DNA of 52,708 nucleotides from CALJIC01 sp039805565 (GCA_039805565.1 JBDLTZ010000226.1:1-52708), one strand, 5' to 3'; numbered from the stretch's first letter, positions 7,126-16,702 are shown. Numbers and translations are program-made. Notes: a model not told the origin generated them from the sequence alone.

Positions 7126-8409
7126 ATGGTCGACATCCTCCGATCGCTGCTCGGCAGCATCGCCCCCGGCTGGCTCATCGAGCTCACCGCCCACCTGATC
7201 GTCGCCATCGTGCTGCTGGTGGTAGCGGCGGTGATGACGATGATGCTGGTGTGGATCGAGCGGCGCGGCGTGGCCCGCATGCAGGACCGGCTCGGCCCGA
7301 ACCGCGTGGGGCCGGAGGGCTCGCTGCAGCTCGTGGCGGACGGCGCCAAACTGTTCACCAAAGAAGACATCGTTCCGGCCGCGGCCGACAGATGGGTGCA
7401 CCTGCTAGCCCCGATGGTGGTACTGGCCGCGGTCGCCTTCGCGATGGCCGTGGTGCCGTGGGGGCGCGGCGTGGTGCCGGCCGACATCGACACCGGCGCG
7501 CTGTTCGTGGCCGCCGTGGCCTCAGTCTCGGGCGTGGGGCTCATGATGGCCGGCTGGGCCTCGAACAACAAGTTCGCCCTGCTGGGGGCCATGCGCGCCG
7601 TGGCGCAGCTCGTCTCGTACGAGATCCCGGGCGTCACCGCGCTGCTCGGCGCCGTGCTGCTGGCCGGCACGATGTCGCTGGTGGGCATCATCGAGCAGCA
7701 GGCGGGCCTGCCGATCGTGGGCACGAGCATCCCCGGCGCGCCGGACCTCGGGCTGGGGTGGAACGTCTTCACGCCGGTGGGGCTGGTGGGCTTCGTGATC
7801 TTCTACATCTGCGTGCTGGCCGAGGGCGAGCGGACGCCGTTCGACATCCCCGAGGCCGACTCGGAGATCGTTGCGGGGTACATGACCGAGTACAGCGGCA
7901 TGAAGTTCGCGCTGTTCTACCTCGGGCAGTACGTCCTCAACTTCGTGCTCTCCATGGTGGCCGTGACTGCCTTCCTGGGCGGCTGGCAGGGGCCGGGCGT
8001 GGCGCAGCTGGCCGCGCTGGGCGGCTGGGGCGAGGTGGCCGCCGGAGTCCTCTCGGTGGCCTACATGGTCGGCAAGGCGGTGTTCCTGATCTTCTGCATG
8101 GTCTGGATCCGCGGCGCATTCCCACGGCTGCGGGTAGACCAGCTCATGGGCTTCGCCTGGAAGTACCTGCTGCCGATGGCGCTCGTGAACCTGGCGTGCA
8201 TCGCCCTGTGGGTAGCGATCACCCGCTGGAGCGCCGCGCAGTGGTCGGGCCTGCTGAACCTGGACGGGCTGGCGGCGTGGCAGCGCCTGCTGCTGGCCTT
8301 CGTGGTGACGGGGGCGATCAACGCCGCGGCATACTACTGGGTCCTCTCGATCAACCAGCGCCCAGCCGGGCCGGAGAGCCTGGCGGAGCTGGCGCCGGAG
8401 GCCGCATGA
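7126..8409 (+). CDS. nuoH: NADH-quinone oxidoreductase subunit H
   Basis: 427 residues, with at least eight membrane helices. NuoH links the quinone cavity to the proton-pumping arm. The helix 1 motif VWIERRGVARMQDRLGPNRV and the loop ERTPFDIPEADSEIVAGY, rich in conserved acidic residues, are both intact. The C-terminus carries an extra helix and an acidic tail, making it about 90 residues longer than E. coli NuoH. Its stop overlaps the nuoJ start as ATGA. A weak CAGGA ribosome site precedes the ATG. Confidence 0.97.
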   Translation: MVDILRSLLGSIAPGWLIELTAHLIVAIVLLVVAAVMTMMLVWIERRGVARMQDRLGPNRVGPEGSLQLVADGAKLFTKEDIVPAAADRWVHLLAPMVVLAAVAFAMAVVPWGRGVVPADIDTGALFVAAVASVSGVGLMMAGWASNNKFALLGAMRAVAQLVSYEIPGVTALLGAVLLAGTMSLVGIIEQQAGLPIVGTSIPGAPDLGLGWNVFTPVGLVGFVIFYICVLAEGERTPFDIPEADSEIVAGYMTEYSGMKFALFYLGQYVLNFVLSMVAVTAFLGGWQGPGVAQLAALGGWGEVAAGVLSVAYMVGKAVFLIFCMVWIRGAFPRLRVDQLMGFAWKYLLPMALVNLACIALWVAITRWSAAQWSGLLNLDGLAAWQRLLLAFVVTGAINAAAYYWVLSINQRPAGPESLAELAPEAA

Positions 8410-9032
8410 ACACCTTCATCCAGATCCTCTTCCTGATCATGGCGGCCTTCATCCTTACGGCCGGGGTCATGGTCGTGACGGTCAAAAACATCATCCACGC
8501 CGCACTGTGGCTGATCGCCGCATTCTTCGCGGTGGGCGCGCTGTACATGCTGATGGAGGCCGAGTTCATCGGCGTGGCGCAGGTGCTGGTGTACGTCGGC
8601 GCGATCTCGATCCTGATCCTGTTCGCGATCATGCTGACGCGCGACACGACGGGCGAGACCGACCGGCAGCTCTACCAGCGCTGGTGGGTGGGACTAATAG
8701 TGGCCGCGGCACTGTTTGGGCTGCTGCTGGTACCCACAGTAGTCACCACCGCGTGGAGCGTCGTGCCGCCGCCGCAGCCCGGCCAGGGTGCGGGGATCGC
8801 CACAGCGCGCGAGATCGGCACCGCGTTTATGCGCGAGTACCTGCTGCCGTTCGAGGTGGCGTCCATCCTGCTGCTCGTGGCGCTGGTGGGCGCGATCGTG
8901 ATCGCCTTCGATGAGCGCAACGAGCGGCGGCGGGTGCTGACGCTGGCCGAGCGGGTGCGCCTGCGGCGGCCCGCACCGCGCCAGCCCGAGGCGACGTCGG
9001 CCATAAGCTCCGAGAGCGCCAGCGGAGAATAG
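8406..9032 (+). CDS. nuoJ: NADH-quinone oxidoreductase subunit J
   Basis: 208 residues, five predicted helices. The ATG overlaps the nuoH stop by 4 nt, a sign of translational coupling. The conserved helix 3 segment EAEFIGVAQVLVYVGAISIL, which contains the flexible pi-bulge region involved in coupling quinone reduction to pumping, is complete. The C-terminal 40 residues after helix 5 are charged and cytoplasmic, ending in a Ser/Glu-rich tail. nuoK follows after 2 nt. Confidence 0.96.
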   Translation: MNTFIQILFLIMAAFILTAGVMVVTVKNIIHAALWLIAAFFAVGALYMLMEAEFIGVAQVLVYVGAISILILFAIMLTRDTTGETDRQLYQRWWVGLIVAAALFGLLLVPTVVTTAWSVVPPPQPGQGAGIATAREIGTAFMREYLLPFEVASILLLVALVGAIVIAFDERNERRRVLTLAERVRLRRPAPRQPEATSAISSESASGE

Positions 9033-9034
9033 CA

Positions 9035-9361
9035 ATGCCATCAATCGTCGAGGCCGTCCCGCTCTCCTGGGTGCTGGTGCTGGCGGCGGGCCTGTTCTGC
9101 ATCGGCATGTTCGGCGCCCTCTCGCGGCGCAACACCGTGGGCATCCTGCTGGGCGTCGAGCTGATGCTGAACGCCGTCAACATCAACCTGGTGGCGTTCT
9201 GGCGCTACCTCGAGCCGAACGTCGTAGCCGGGCAGACCTTCGCGCTGTTTGTGATCGCTGTGGCCGCGGCCGAGGCGGCCGTAGGCCTGGCGATGATCAT
9301 CGCGATCTACCGGCTGCGGCAGACCGTCAACGCCGACGAGGTGGATAGCCTGAAGGGGTAG
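9035..9361 (+). CDS. nuoK: NADH-quinone oxidoreductase subunit K
   Basis: 108 residues, three helices. NuoK forms a half-channel in complex I with two buried glutamates. Both are visible: one in LLGVELMLNAVNINLVAF and one in AVAAAEAAVGLAMI. The charged C-terminal tail after helix 3 is slightly longer than in E. coli. It lies 2 nt after nuoJ and 3 nt before nuoL. Confidence 0.97.
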   Translation: MPSIVEAVPLSWVLVLAAGLFCIGMFGALSRRNTVGILLGVELMLNAVNINLVAFWRYLEPNVVAGQTFALFVIAVAAAEAAVGLAMIIAIYRLRQTVNADEVDSLKG

Positions 9362-9364
9362 CGC

Positions 9365-11542
9365 ATGGGAACCTTCCTACAGATTGCCTGGCTCATCCCG
9401 CTACTGCCGCTGCTCTCCTACGCCGCGATCACGCTGACGCCGCTGCGCCTCAACCGCGCCGCGAGCGGCTGGCTCGCCACGGCGCTGATGGCGGCCGCTA
9501 TGGTGCTGGCGCTCGGCGTGGGCGCCGAAGTGGCCGGCGGCGTGATCGTGACGGCCGACGGCGGCGCGATGAGCCGCGATGCGATCAGCGCCCGCATGCC
9601 GGAGGGCGCGTTCCACTTCCCGGCGCCGAACATCGTGCGGCAGGTGGCCTGGGCGCCGGCCGGCGGCGACGCGTCGCTGACGATGGGCTACATGATCGAC
9701 CCGGCGGCTGCGGCGATGCTGGTGATGGTGACGATCGCCTCGACCTGCATCCACCTGTACTCGGTGGGCTACATGGCCCACGACGACCGACAGTCGCGCT
9801 TCTTCTCGCTGATCTCGCTCTTCACCGCGGCGATGCTGACCATGGTGATGGCCGGCAACCTGCTGCTGTTCTTCATGGCCTGGGAGATCATGGGCCTGTG
9901 CTCATTCCTCCTGATCGGCTTCCGCTACGAGAAGAGCTACCCCGACCCGAACCAGATCACCCCGCGGCAGGCGGCGCGCAAAGCGTTCATCACCACGCGC
10001 ATCGGCGACGTGCTGCTGATGGTTGGGCTGGCCTACCTCTGGACCGAGGCCGGCTCACTGGAGCTCGGCGCTGCGCCGGGGCAGGTCTTCGCCCCCGAGC
10101 TGCTCGAACGGCTTGCCACAACGCAGACAGCGCTCGGCATGAGCGCGGCCACCGCAATCGGGCTGCTGATCTTCGGCGGCACCGTGGGCAAGAGTGCGCA
10201 GTTCCCGCTCCACACCTGGCTCCCCGACGCCATGGAAGGCCCGACGCCGGTCTCGGCGCTGATCCACGCCGCCACGATGGTGGCGGCCGGCGTCTACCTG
10301 GTGGCGCGCACCTTCCCGGTGTTCGAGGCAGGCGAGGCGCTGACGGTGGTAGCGGCGGTGGGGGCGTTCACCGCGCTGTTCGCGGCGCTGATCGCCATGG
10401 CTCAGTTCGACATCAAGCGCATCCTGGCCTACTCGACAGTCTCGCAGCTCGGGTTCATGGTGGCCGCGCTGGGAATCGGCGGCTGGGTGGCGGCGATGTT
10501 CCACCTGCTGACGCACGCCTTCTTCAAGGCGCTGCTGTTCCTCGGCTCCGGCTCGGTGATCCACGGCATGGAGGCGGCGGTCGGGCGGGACTCGAACAGC
10601 TCGCAGGACATCCGCAACATGGGCGGGCTGCGGCGCTTCATGCCGCTGACGTTCGCCACCTACGCCGCGGGCTACCTGGCGCTGGCGGGCTTTCCCGGCT
10701 TCTCGGGGTTCTGGAGCAAGGACGAGATCCTGGCCGACGCGGCGGCGCACGAGCGCTGGGTGATCCTGGGCGTGCTGCTGCTGGCCTCGTTCCTCACCGC
10801 GTTCTACATGACGCGCCAGATGACGGTGGTGTTCACCGGGCCGTTCCGCGGGTTCCAGCCGCGCGAGCTGCCGTACCACGAGAAGGACACCACCGAGCAC
10901 CTGCACCCCCACGAGACGCGCCACGAGCCGCACGAGAGCCCCTGGACGATCACGGCGCCGCTGGCGGTGCTGGCGGTGTTCGCCACGCTGGCCGGCTTCG
11001 CGAACCTGCCGTACGAGGGGTGGCACCACCTCAAGAGCTTCTTCTTCCCCGGCCAGAAGCTGGAGAGCGCGTTCAGCCCGGCGATCATGATGACGGCGAG
11101 CGTGGTGGCGCTGCTGGGGATCGGCGCGGGCTTCCTGGTGTACCGCGGCGCCTTCACCAGCGCCGAGGATAAGGACCCGCTGGAGCGCCTGCTGCCGGGC
11201 GTCTTCGGGCTGCTGAACCGGCGCTTCCAGGTGGACGAGCTGTACGTGGCAACCTTCACGCGTCTGGTGAACGGGCTGGCCCAGGCGTGGGACTGGCTCG
11301 ACCGGCGCGTGCTCGACCGGGCGGTGGACGGGACAGGCAGCCTGACGCAGCTGATCGGCCGTGTGAACTTCATCCTGGACGACACGCTGCTGAACGATGG
11401 CGCCGACGCGCTGGCGGCGGGCACTGCCGCCGGAGGCGACCAGGCGCGCCGCTCGGCCACAGGCAAGATCCAGGACTACGTGGCGATCGTGTTCGCCGGC
11501 GTGGTGGTGCTGGGCGCGGTGTTCCTGTACGGGCTGCGATGA
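9365..11542 (+). CDS. nuoL: NADH-quinone oxidoreductase subunit L
   Basis: 725 residues, longer than the roughly 610 of E. coli NuoL. It is an antiporter-like pump of complex I with the long lateral helix. Key residues are present: the TM5 glutamate in FMAWEIMGLCSFLLIG, the TM7 lysine in GGTVGKSAQFPLHTWLPDAM, and the histidine/lysine set in LLTHAFFKALLFLGSGS. A His/Glu-rich loop (about residues 500-520, YHEKDTTEHLHPHETRHEPH) is unusual. The C-terminal part (about 590-725) contains the lateral helix region and the final anchor helix. Heptads start at the GA of its TGA stop. Confidence 0.96.
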   Translation: MGTFLQIAWLIPLLPLLSYAAITLTPLRLNRAASGWLATALMAAAMVLALGVGAEVAGGVIVTADGGAMSRDAISARMPEGAFHFPAPNIVRQVAWAPAGGDASLTMGYMIDPAAAAMLVMVTIASTCIHLYSVGYMAHDDRQSRFFSLISLFTAAMLTMVMAGNLLLFFMAWEIMGLCSFLLIGFRYEKSYPDPNQITPRQAARKAFITTRIGDVLLMVGLAYLWTEAGSLELGAAPGQVFAPELLERLATTQTALGMSAATAIGLLIFGGTVGKSAQFPLHTWLPDAMEGPTPVSALIHAATMVAAGVYLVARTFPVFEAGEALTVVAAVGAFTALFAALIAMAQFDIKRILAYSTVSQLGFMVAALGIGGWVAAMFHLLTHAFFKALLFLGSGSVIHGMEAAVGRDSNSSQDIRNMGGLRRFMPLTFATYAAGYLALAGFPGFSGFWSKDEILADAAAHERWVILGVLLLASFLTAFYMTRQMTVVFTGPFRGFQPRELPYHEKDTTEHLHPHETRHEPHESPWTITAPLAVLAVFATLAGFANLPYEGWHHLKSFFFPGQKLESAFSPAIMMTASVVALLGIGAGFLVYRGAFTSAEDKDPLERLLPGVFGLLNRRFQVDELYVATFTRLVNGLAQAWDWLDRRVLDRAVDGTGSLTQLIGRVNFILDDTLLNDGADALAAGTAAGGDQARRSATGKIQDYVAIVFAGVVVLGAVFLYGLR

Positions 11543-11575
11543 GTCTTGAGTCTTGAGGCGCGAGTCTTGAGGCGC
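11541..11575 (+). repeat. Heptad array at the nuoL stop codon
   Basis: Five 7-mers in a row: GAGTCTT, GAGTCTT, GAGGCGC, GAGTCTT and GAGGCGC. The first begins at the GA of the nuoL TGA stop. All units have the same orientation, inside the operon. Confidence 0.85.
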
Positions 11576-11631
11576 CGGACAATACCCTGATTGACTACTG
11601 GGCGCGTGCTGCGCCCCTGCAGGTGGACACC

Positions 11632-13290
11632 ATGACCTACCTGGAATACGCCACCACCCCCTGGCTGACGCTGCTGGTGCTGACGCCGCTCGCCGGGCTG
11701 CTGCTCGTCGGGCTGGCGGGCGCGCTGCGGCTCGACGACCGGCTGGTGAAGATCGGCGCGGCCGCCTGGTCCACCGTGCCGCTAGGGATCGCCGCCGTAG
11801 TCTGGGCCGGGTTCGACCCGCGCGCCGTGGCCGAGGGCCAGGGCGTGGTCCAGTTCGTCGAGAAGGTCCCCTGGGTGCAGGCCATCCGGGTGGACTACTT
11901 CCTGGGCGTGGACGGCATCAGCATGCCGCTTGTGCTGCTCACCGCGCTCATGGCGCCGGTGGCGATGCTGGCGAGCTTCAGCGTGACCGAGCGGGTCAAG
12001 GCGCACTACGCGCTGCTGTTCCTGCTCGAGGCCGCCATGCTCGGCTACTTCGTCTCGCTGAACTTCTTCTTCTTCTTCATCTTCTGGGAGTTCAGCCTGG
12101 TGCCGGCCTACTTCCTGGTGCAGAGCTGGGGGCGCGACCGCGAGCGGCGGCGCGGGGCGGCGCTGAAGTTCTTCGTGTACACCATGGCCGGCTCGGTGGG
12201 GCTGCTGCTGCTGTTCCAGCTCTTCTACGTAGCCACCGCGCGGGCCGGCGCCGGCACGTTCGACCTGATCAGCCTGGCGCGGCTCGGGCAGGGCCTGGGC
12301 GCAGAGGGGCTGACCGACGACCTCCAGACGATCCTGTTTAATTATGTCGATGACATCGGCATCTCCGCCGTGCTGGGGCGGTTCCCGCTGCTGTACGCAT
12401 CGATCGCGTTCTGGGCGATCTTCATCGCCTTCGCGATCAAGCTGGCGATCTGGCCCTTCCACACCTGGCTGCCGGACACCTACGCCGAGGCGCCGACGGC
12501 CGGCTCGATCCTGCTGGCGGCGGTGATGTCGAAGATGGGCGGCTACGGCATGCTGCGGATCATGCTGCCGCTAGTTCCCGAGGCGTCGCAGTACTTCGGC
12601 CCGGCGATCGGCGCCCTGGCGCTGGTGGGTATCGTGGCAGGGGCGTTCGGGGCGCTGGCGCAGGTGCGGGGCGACATCAAGCGGCTGATCGCCTACACGT
12701 CGGTGAACCACATGGGGTACGTGGGGCTGGCGATCGCCGCGGCGGCCACGGCGGGTGCGGCGGGCGCCGAGAGCCGGGCGATCGCCGTGAACGGCGCGCT
12801 GTTCCAGATGGTGGCGCACGGGCTGAGCACGGGCGCGCTGTTCCTGCTGGCGGGGGCGCTTGCGGCCCGCACCGGCACCTACACCATCGCCGAGCTCGGC
12901 GGGCTGCGGCGCACCATGCCGGTGCTGGCGGGCGCCTTCGGTGTCGCGCTGTTCGCCAACCTCGGGCTGCCGGGGCTGGCCGGGTTCGTGGGCGAGTTCT
13001 TCATCTTCCGCGGCGCCTGGGCCACGCTGCCGCTGTTCACCCTGCTGGCCACCGTGGGCCTGGTGGTGACGGCGCTGGCGCTGCTGCGGATGTACAACAA
13101 TGTCTTCCACGGCCCGCGGATGCCGCCGCGCGACCCCGACATGCGCCTGCTGAGCCGCGAGTTCCTGGCGGCCGCGCCGCTGCTCGCGCTGCTGCTGCTG
13201 CTGGGGGTGTACCCCGCGCCGATCATGGAGCTCTCGAACTGGGCGGCCACAGCGCTGGCGGCGGTGTTCACACGGATTGTTGGAGCCTGA
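11632..13290 (+). CDS. nuoM: NADH-quinone oxidoreductase subunit M, first copy
   Basis: 552 residues from ATG 11632, which has AGGTGG 5 nt upstream; a GTG three codons earlier is a less likely start. It is an antiporter-like proton pump. The full set of pump residues is visible: E153 in FIFWEFSLVPAYFL, K270 in AFAIKLAIWPFHTWLPD, K301 in MSKMGGYGMLR, and the TM12 glutamate in LAGFVGEFFIFRG. It contains an extra loop (about 205-250) between TM6 and TM7. A second nuoM follows after 4 nt. This copy is the canonical one by residue content. Confidence 0.95.
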   Translation: MTYLEYATTPWLTLLVLTPLAGLLLVGLAGALRLDDRLVKIGAAAWSTVPLGIAAVVWAGFDPRAVAEGQGVVQFVEKVPWVQAIRVDYFLGVDGISMPLVLLTALMAPVAMLASFSVTERVKAHYALLFLLEAAMLGYFVSLNFFFFFIFWEFSLVPAYFLVQSWGRDRERRRGAALKFFVYTMAGSVGLLLLFQLFYVATARAGAGTFDLISLARLGQGLGAEGLTDDLQTILFNYVDDIGISAVLGRFPLLYASIAFWAIFIAFAIKLAIWPFHTWLPDTYAEAPTAGSILLAAVMSKMGGYGMLRIMLPLVPEASQYFGPAIGALALVGIVAGAFGALAQVRGDIKRLIAYTSVNHMGYVGLAIAAAATAGAAGAESRAIAVNGALFQMVAHGLSTGALFLLAGALAARTGTYTIAELGGLRRTMPVLAGAFGVALFANLGLPGLAGFVGEFFIFRGAWATLPLFTLLATVGLVVTALALLRMYNNVFHGPRMPPRDPDMRLLSREFLAAAPLLALLLLLGVYPAPIMELSNWAATALAAVFTRIVGA

Positions 13291-13294
13291 GCCC

Positions 13295-14815
13295 ATGAAC
13301 CTCTTCGCCCTCCCGACAAACGTCCCCTGGCTCAGCCTGATCTGGCTCAGCCTCGCGGCGCCCGCCGTGATCATCATGTTCCTACGGGCCGACCAGCGGC
13401 AGGCCATCCGCCTGGTGGGCGCCGGCTTCGCGCTGGTCTCGCTGGTGCTCACGCTGCTGGTGTACGGCGCCTACGACTACACGAGCGGCCAGACGCTGCA
13501 GTTCGTCGAGGAGCTGCCGTGGCTGCCGCAGGTGGGCATCAACTACATCCTGGCGGTGGACGGCATCAGCCTGCCGCTGCTGGTGCTGAACGGCCTGGTG
13601 ATCTTCACCGGCGCGCTGATCAGCTGGAACATCGAGGACCGGGTGCGCGAGTACTGGGTGCTGCTGCTGCTGCTGGCGGCCGGCGTCTACGGCGTGTTCG
13701 TGGCGGTCGACCTGTTCCTGCTGTTCGTGTTCTACGAGCTGGCAGTGCTGCCGATGTACCTGCTGATCGGCATCTGGGGCAGCACGCGCAAAGAGTACGG
13801 CGCCATGAAGCTGACGCTGTACCTGATGGGCGGCTCGGCACTGATCATCATCGGCATGGTAGCAATGTACTTTGCGAGCGGCATCCGCACCTTCGACATG
13901 CGGCTGCTGTCGCAGGCGGCGCTGTTCCCGCGCGCCTTCCAGGTGGCGTTCTTCGCGCCGCTGTTCGTGGGGTTCGCCGTGCTGGCCGGCATGTTCCCGT
14001 TCCACACGTGGAGCCCCACCGGGCATGTGGCCGCGCCCACGGCCGTCTCGATGCTGCACGCAGGCGTGCTGATGAAGCTGGGGGCCTACGGGTGTCTGCG
14101 AGTGGCGATGTGGCTGCTGCCCGAGGGGGCGGCGGCCTGGCTGCTGCCGATCGCCATCGCCACGCTGATCAACGCCGTATACGGCGCGACGATCGCGATG
14201 GTGCAGCGCGACTTCAAGTTCATGATCGGCTACTCGTCGGTGAGCCACATGGGGCTGACGCTGATGGGGCTGGCGGCGGCCAACACCATCGGCATGACCG
14301 GCGCAGTGCTGCAGATGTTCGCACACGGCATCATGACGGCGCTGTTCTTCGCGGTAGTCGGCCGCATGGTGTACGACCGGACGCACACGCGGCAGTTCCC
14401 CGAGCTGGGCGGGCTGTTCCAGGTGATGCCGTTCGCGGCGGTGGTGTTCATCATCGCCGGGCTCTCGAGCATGGGTATGCCGGGGCTGGCCGGGTTCTGG
14501 GCCGAGTTCAACATCTTCATGGGGATGTGGGAGCGCTACCCGCTGATCGCTGTGCTGGCCGGGATCTCGATCCCGATCACCGGCGGCTACATCCTGCGGG
14601 CGATGTACCAGGCGTTCTTCGGCGAGCTGAAGAACCCCGAGTTCCTGCGCCTGCCGAAGCTGACATGGCAGGAGTACACGGCGGCGACGCTGCTGGCGGC
14701 AGTGCTGATCGTGAGCGGGATCGCACCGGGCTTCCTGACGGAGCCGATCAGCGCGAGCGTCGAGCCGGTGGCCGAGGCGCTGGAGCGGGCGGGTACACTA
14801 TCGTTGGGGAGGTAG
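13295..14815 (+). CDS. nuoM: NADH-quinone oxidoreductase subunit M, second copy lacking the TM7 lysine
   Basis: 506 residues from ATG 13295, with GGAG 9 nt upstream. It is clearly NuoM-like: E148 in FVFYELAVLPMYLL, K261 in HAGVLMKLGAYGCLR, and the TM12 glutamate in GFWAEFNIFMG are present. At the TM7 site, however, where copy 1 has FAIKLAIWPFHTW, this copy has FAVLAGMFPFHTW, so the pump lysine is Leu230. The following LPDxxxEAP is SPTGHVAAP. In E. coli the TM7 lysine of NuoM is essential for activity. The gene may therefore encode a pump with changed chemistry or a structural spacer. Two-nuoM operons are known in several phyla. Confidence 0.93.
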   Translation: MNLFALPTNVPWLSLIWLSLAAPAVIIMFLRADQRQAIRLVGAGFALVSLVLTLLVYGAYDYTSGQTLQFVEELPWLPQVGINYILAVDGISLPLLVLNGLVIFTGALISWNIEDRVREYWVLLLLLAAGVYGVFVAVDLFLLFVFYELAVLPMYLLIGIWGSTRKEYGAMKLTLYLMGGSALIIIGMVAMYFASGIRTFDMRLLSQAALFPRAFQVAFFAPLFVGFAVLAGMFPFHTWSPTGHVAAPTAVSMLHAGVLMKLGAYGCLRVAMWLLPEGAAAWLLPIAIATLINAVYGATIAMVQRDFKFMIGYSSVSHMGLTLMGLAAANTIGMTGAVLQMFAHGIMTALFFAVVGRMVYDRTHTRQFPELGGLFQVMPFAAVVFIIAGLSSMGMPGLAGFWAEFNIFMGMWERYPLIAVLAGISIPITGGYILRAMYQAFFGELKNPEFLRLPKLTWQEYTAATLLAAVLIVSGIAPGFLTEPISASVEPVAEALERAGTLSLGR

Positions 14816-14877
14816 GGGAGGGGCGCGGGGAAGGCTGGGACCTCCCCTGAAGCTCCACCCGACGTAGGAGTAGTGAC

Positions 14878-16497
14878 GTGACATTCCAGATAACCGACAT
14901 CCCGCGGCTCCTCCCCGAGCTGATGCTGCTGGTGCTGGCGCTGCTGGTGCTCGGCTCCGACATCCTGGAGCGGTGGGGGCGTGATGAGGCCGCACAGGCC
15001 GAGCGGCGCAAGGCGGCGGGGCAGCTCACGGCGGTGGGGCTGGGGCTGGTCTTCGTGGTGACGCTGGTGCAGAGCCGCTTCCTGTTCACGGTGCCCGAGC
15101 CGGGCGGCAACGCACTGCTGAACGTGCTGATCAACCTGGGGCGCAACCTCCAGGCCGGCGGGCCGGGCGGGCAGCCAATCCTAGGGGCCTTCGCCACCGA
15201 CGAGTTCACCAGCGTGGCGCGGCTGCTCCTGATCGGCGCGGCGCTGCTGGCCGTGCTGCTGGCGCTGGACTTCCAGCCGCTCGGCAACCCGGGCGAGTTC
15301 TACGCGCTGCTGCTGCTCTCTACCCTGGGGATGTGCGTGATGGCGGCGGCCACAGAGATGATCCTGGCCTACCTGGCGCTCGAGCTCTCCTCAGTGGCGC
15401 TATACGTGCTGGCCGGCTACTTCCACAACCGCGTGGCGTCAGCCGAGGCCGGGCTGAAGTACTTCCTGTTCGGCTCGATCTCCTCGGGGGTGCTGCTGTA
15501 CGGCATGAGCCTGGCCTACGGCCTGACGGCCAGCGCCAACCGCGCGGCGGGCGGCGAGCCGATCATCGCGACGCTGTTCTCCGAGGTGGCGCGGGCGGTG
15601 GAGAGCGGGCAGGGCACGCCGCTGCTGACGCTGGCGCTGGTGATGATCATCGCCGGGACGGGCTACAAGATCGCGGCAGTGCCGTTCCACGCCTGGAGCC
15701 CGGATGTGTACCAGGGCGCACCGACGCCGGTCACGGCCTTCCTCTCCACGGCCTCGAAGGCGGCGGGGTTCCTGCTGCTCTACCGGCTGCTGACGGTGGC
15801 CTTCCCGGGGGCGGCCGGCGCGCCGCGGCTGGAGAGCTTCGGCGGCTGGACGGGGCTGCTGGCGGCGATGGCGCTTCTGACGGTACTCTTCGGCAACCTG
15901 GCGGCGCTGCCACAGACCAACGCCAAGCGTCTGCTGGCCTACTCGAGCATCGGCCACGCGGGGTTCGCGCTGCTGGCGCTGCTGACCTACTCCTCGGCGC
16001 GGCCGGCGGACCAGGAGTTTGGCACAGCGACGCTGCTCTACTACCTGGTGACCTACGCGCTCACGAACCTGGGGGCCTTCGGCGCGCTAGCCGCGGTGGG
16101 CCAGGCACTCGGCGGGGACGACCTGCGCCACCTGGACGGGCTGGCGCGGCGCAACCTGCCGCTGGCGACGCTGCTGACGGTGCTGGTGCTGAGCCTGGCG
16201 GGAATCCCGCCGCTGGCCGGCTTCTGGGCTAAGTTCTTCGTGTTCCTGGCGGGCTACCAGGCAGGGGCGCTGTGGCTGGTGGTGGTGGCGGTGCTGATGA
16301 CGCTGGTGGCGCTGTACTACTACCTGCGCTTCCTAAAGGCGATGTGGATGAACCCGCCGGCCGAGACCGGGCCGGTGGCGGTGGCCCCGTCGCTGCGCGG
16401 GGCGCTGGTGGCCTGCACGGTGCTGGTGCTGCTGCTGGGACTGTTCCCGGGCGTGGTGTGGGAGACGCTGGCGGGCGCGGCGGTGGCTGGACGGTAG
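14878..16497 (+). CDS. nuoN: NADH-quinone oxidoreductase subunit N
   Basis: 539 residues. GTG start at 14878, with AGGAG 7 nt upstream. It is the third type of antiporter-like subunit and closes the operon. It has the TM5 glutamate in LAYLALELSSVALYVLAGY, the TM7 lysine in GTGYKIAAVPFHAWSPDVY, a second lysine in LSTASKAAGFLLLYR, and the TM8-10 loop AKRLLAYSSIGHAG. It is longer than E. coli NuoN because of an insertion between the first helices (about 35-95). No nuo gene follows; nuoE, nuoF and nuoG are not in this window. Confidence 0.96.
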   Translation: MTFQITDIPRLLPELMLLVLALLVLGSDILERWGRDEAAQAERRKAAGQLTAVGLGLVFVVTLVQSRFLFTVPEPGGNALLNVLINLGRNLQAGGPGGQPILGAFATDEFTSVARLLLIGAALLAVLLALDFQPLGNPGEFYALLLLSTLGMCVMAAATEMILAYLALELSSVALYVLAGYFHNRVASAEAGLKYFLFGSISSGVLLYGMSLAYGLTASANRAAGGEPIIATLFSEVARAVESGQGTPLLTLALVMIIAGTGYKIAAVPFHAWSPDVYQGAPTPVTAFLSTASKAAGFLLLYRLLTVAFPGAAGAPRLESFGGWTGLLAAMALLTVLFGNLAALPQTNAKRLLAYSSIGHAGFALLALLTYSSARPADQEFGTATLLYYLVTYALTNLGAFGALAAVGQALGGDDLRHLDGLARRNLPLATLLTVLVLSLAGIPPLAGFWAKFFVFLAGYQAGALWLVVVAVLMTLVALYYYLRFLKAMWMNPPAETGPVAVAPSLRGALVACTVLVLLLGLFPGVVWETLAGAAVAGR

Positions 16498-16702
16498 GGC
16501 GATGATGCTCACCGCAACGCGGCGATGATCCCCGTGGCGACGACGACGATATCGTAGGGACGCAGCAGCCACTAAGAACTTACCCGTCGAAGTGATCTTG
16601 GTTGCTGCTCCGTCGCCCCACGTCCCCCCACGTCGCCCACGCCCCACGTCGCCACCGCGGCCTCTTCGCCGCTCCGCCATTGGCAGGTAATACCAACAAC
16701 AA
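16498..16702. other. Spacer between the nuo operon and the amidohydrolase gene
   Basis: No gene is visible here. It contains a run of loosely repeated CCCCACGTC units at about 16616-16652, some of them 10-12 bp apart. The terminator of the opposite-strand gene lies next to it. Confidence 0.4.

Noticed and set aside
10055..11029. A 324-codon open frame opposite nuoL
   Set aside because: Composition is Arg/His/Gln-rich, no start site, and it shadows a well-defined membrane protein.
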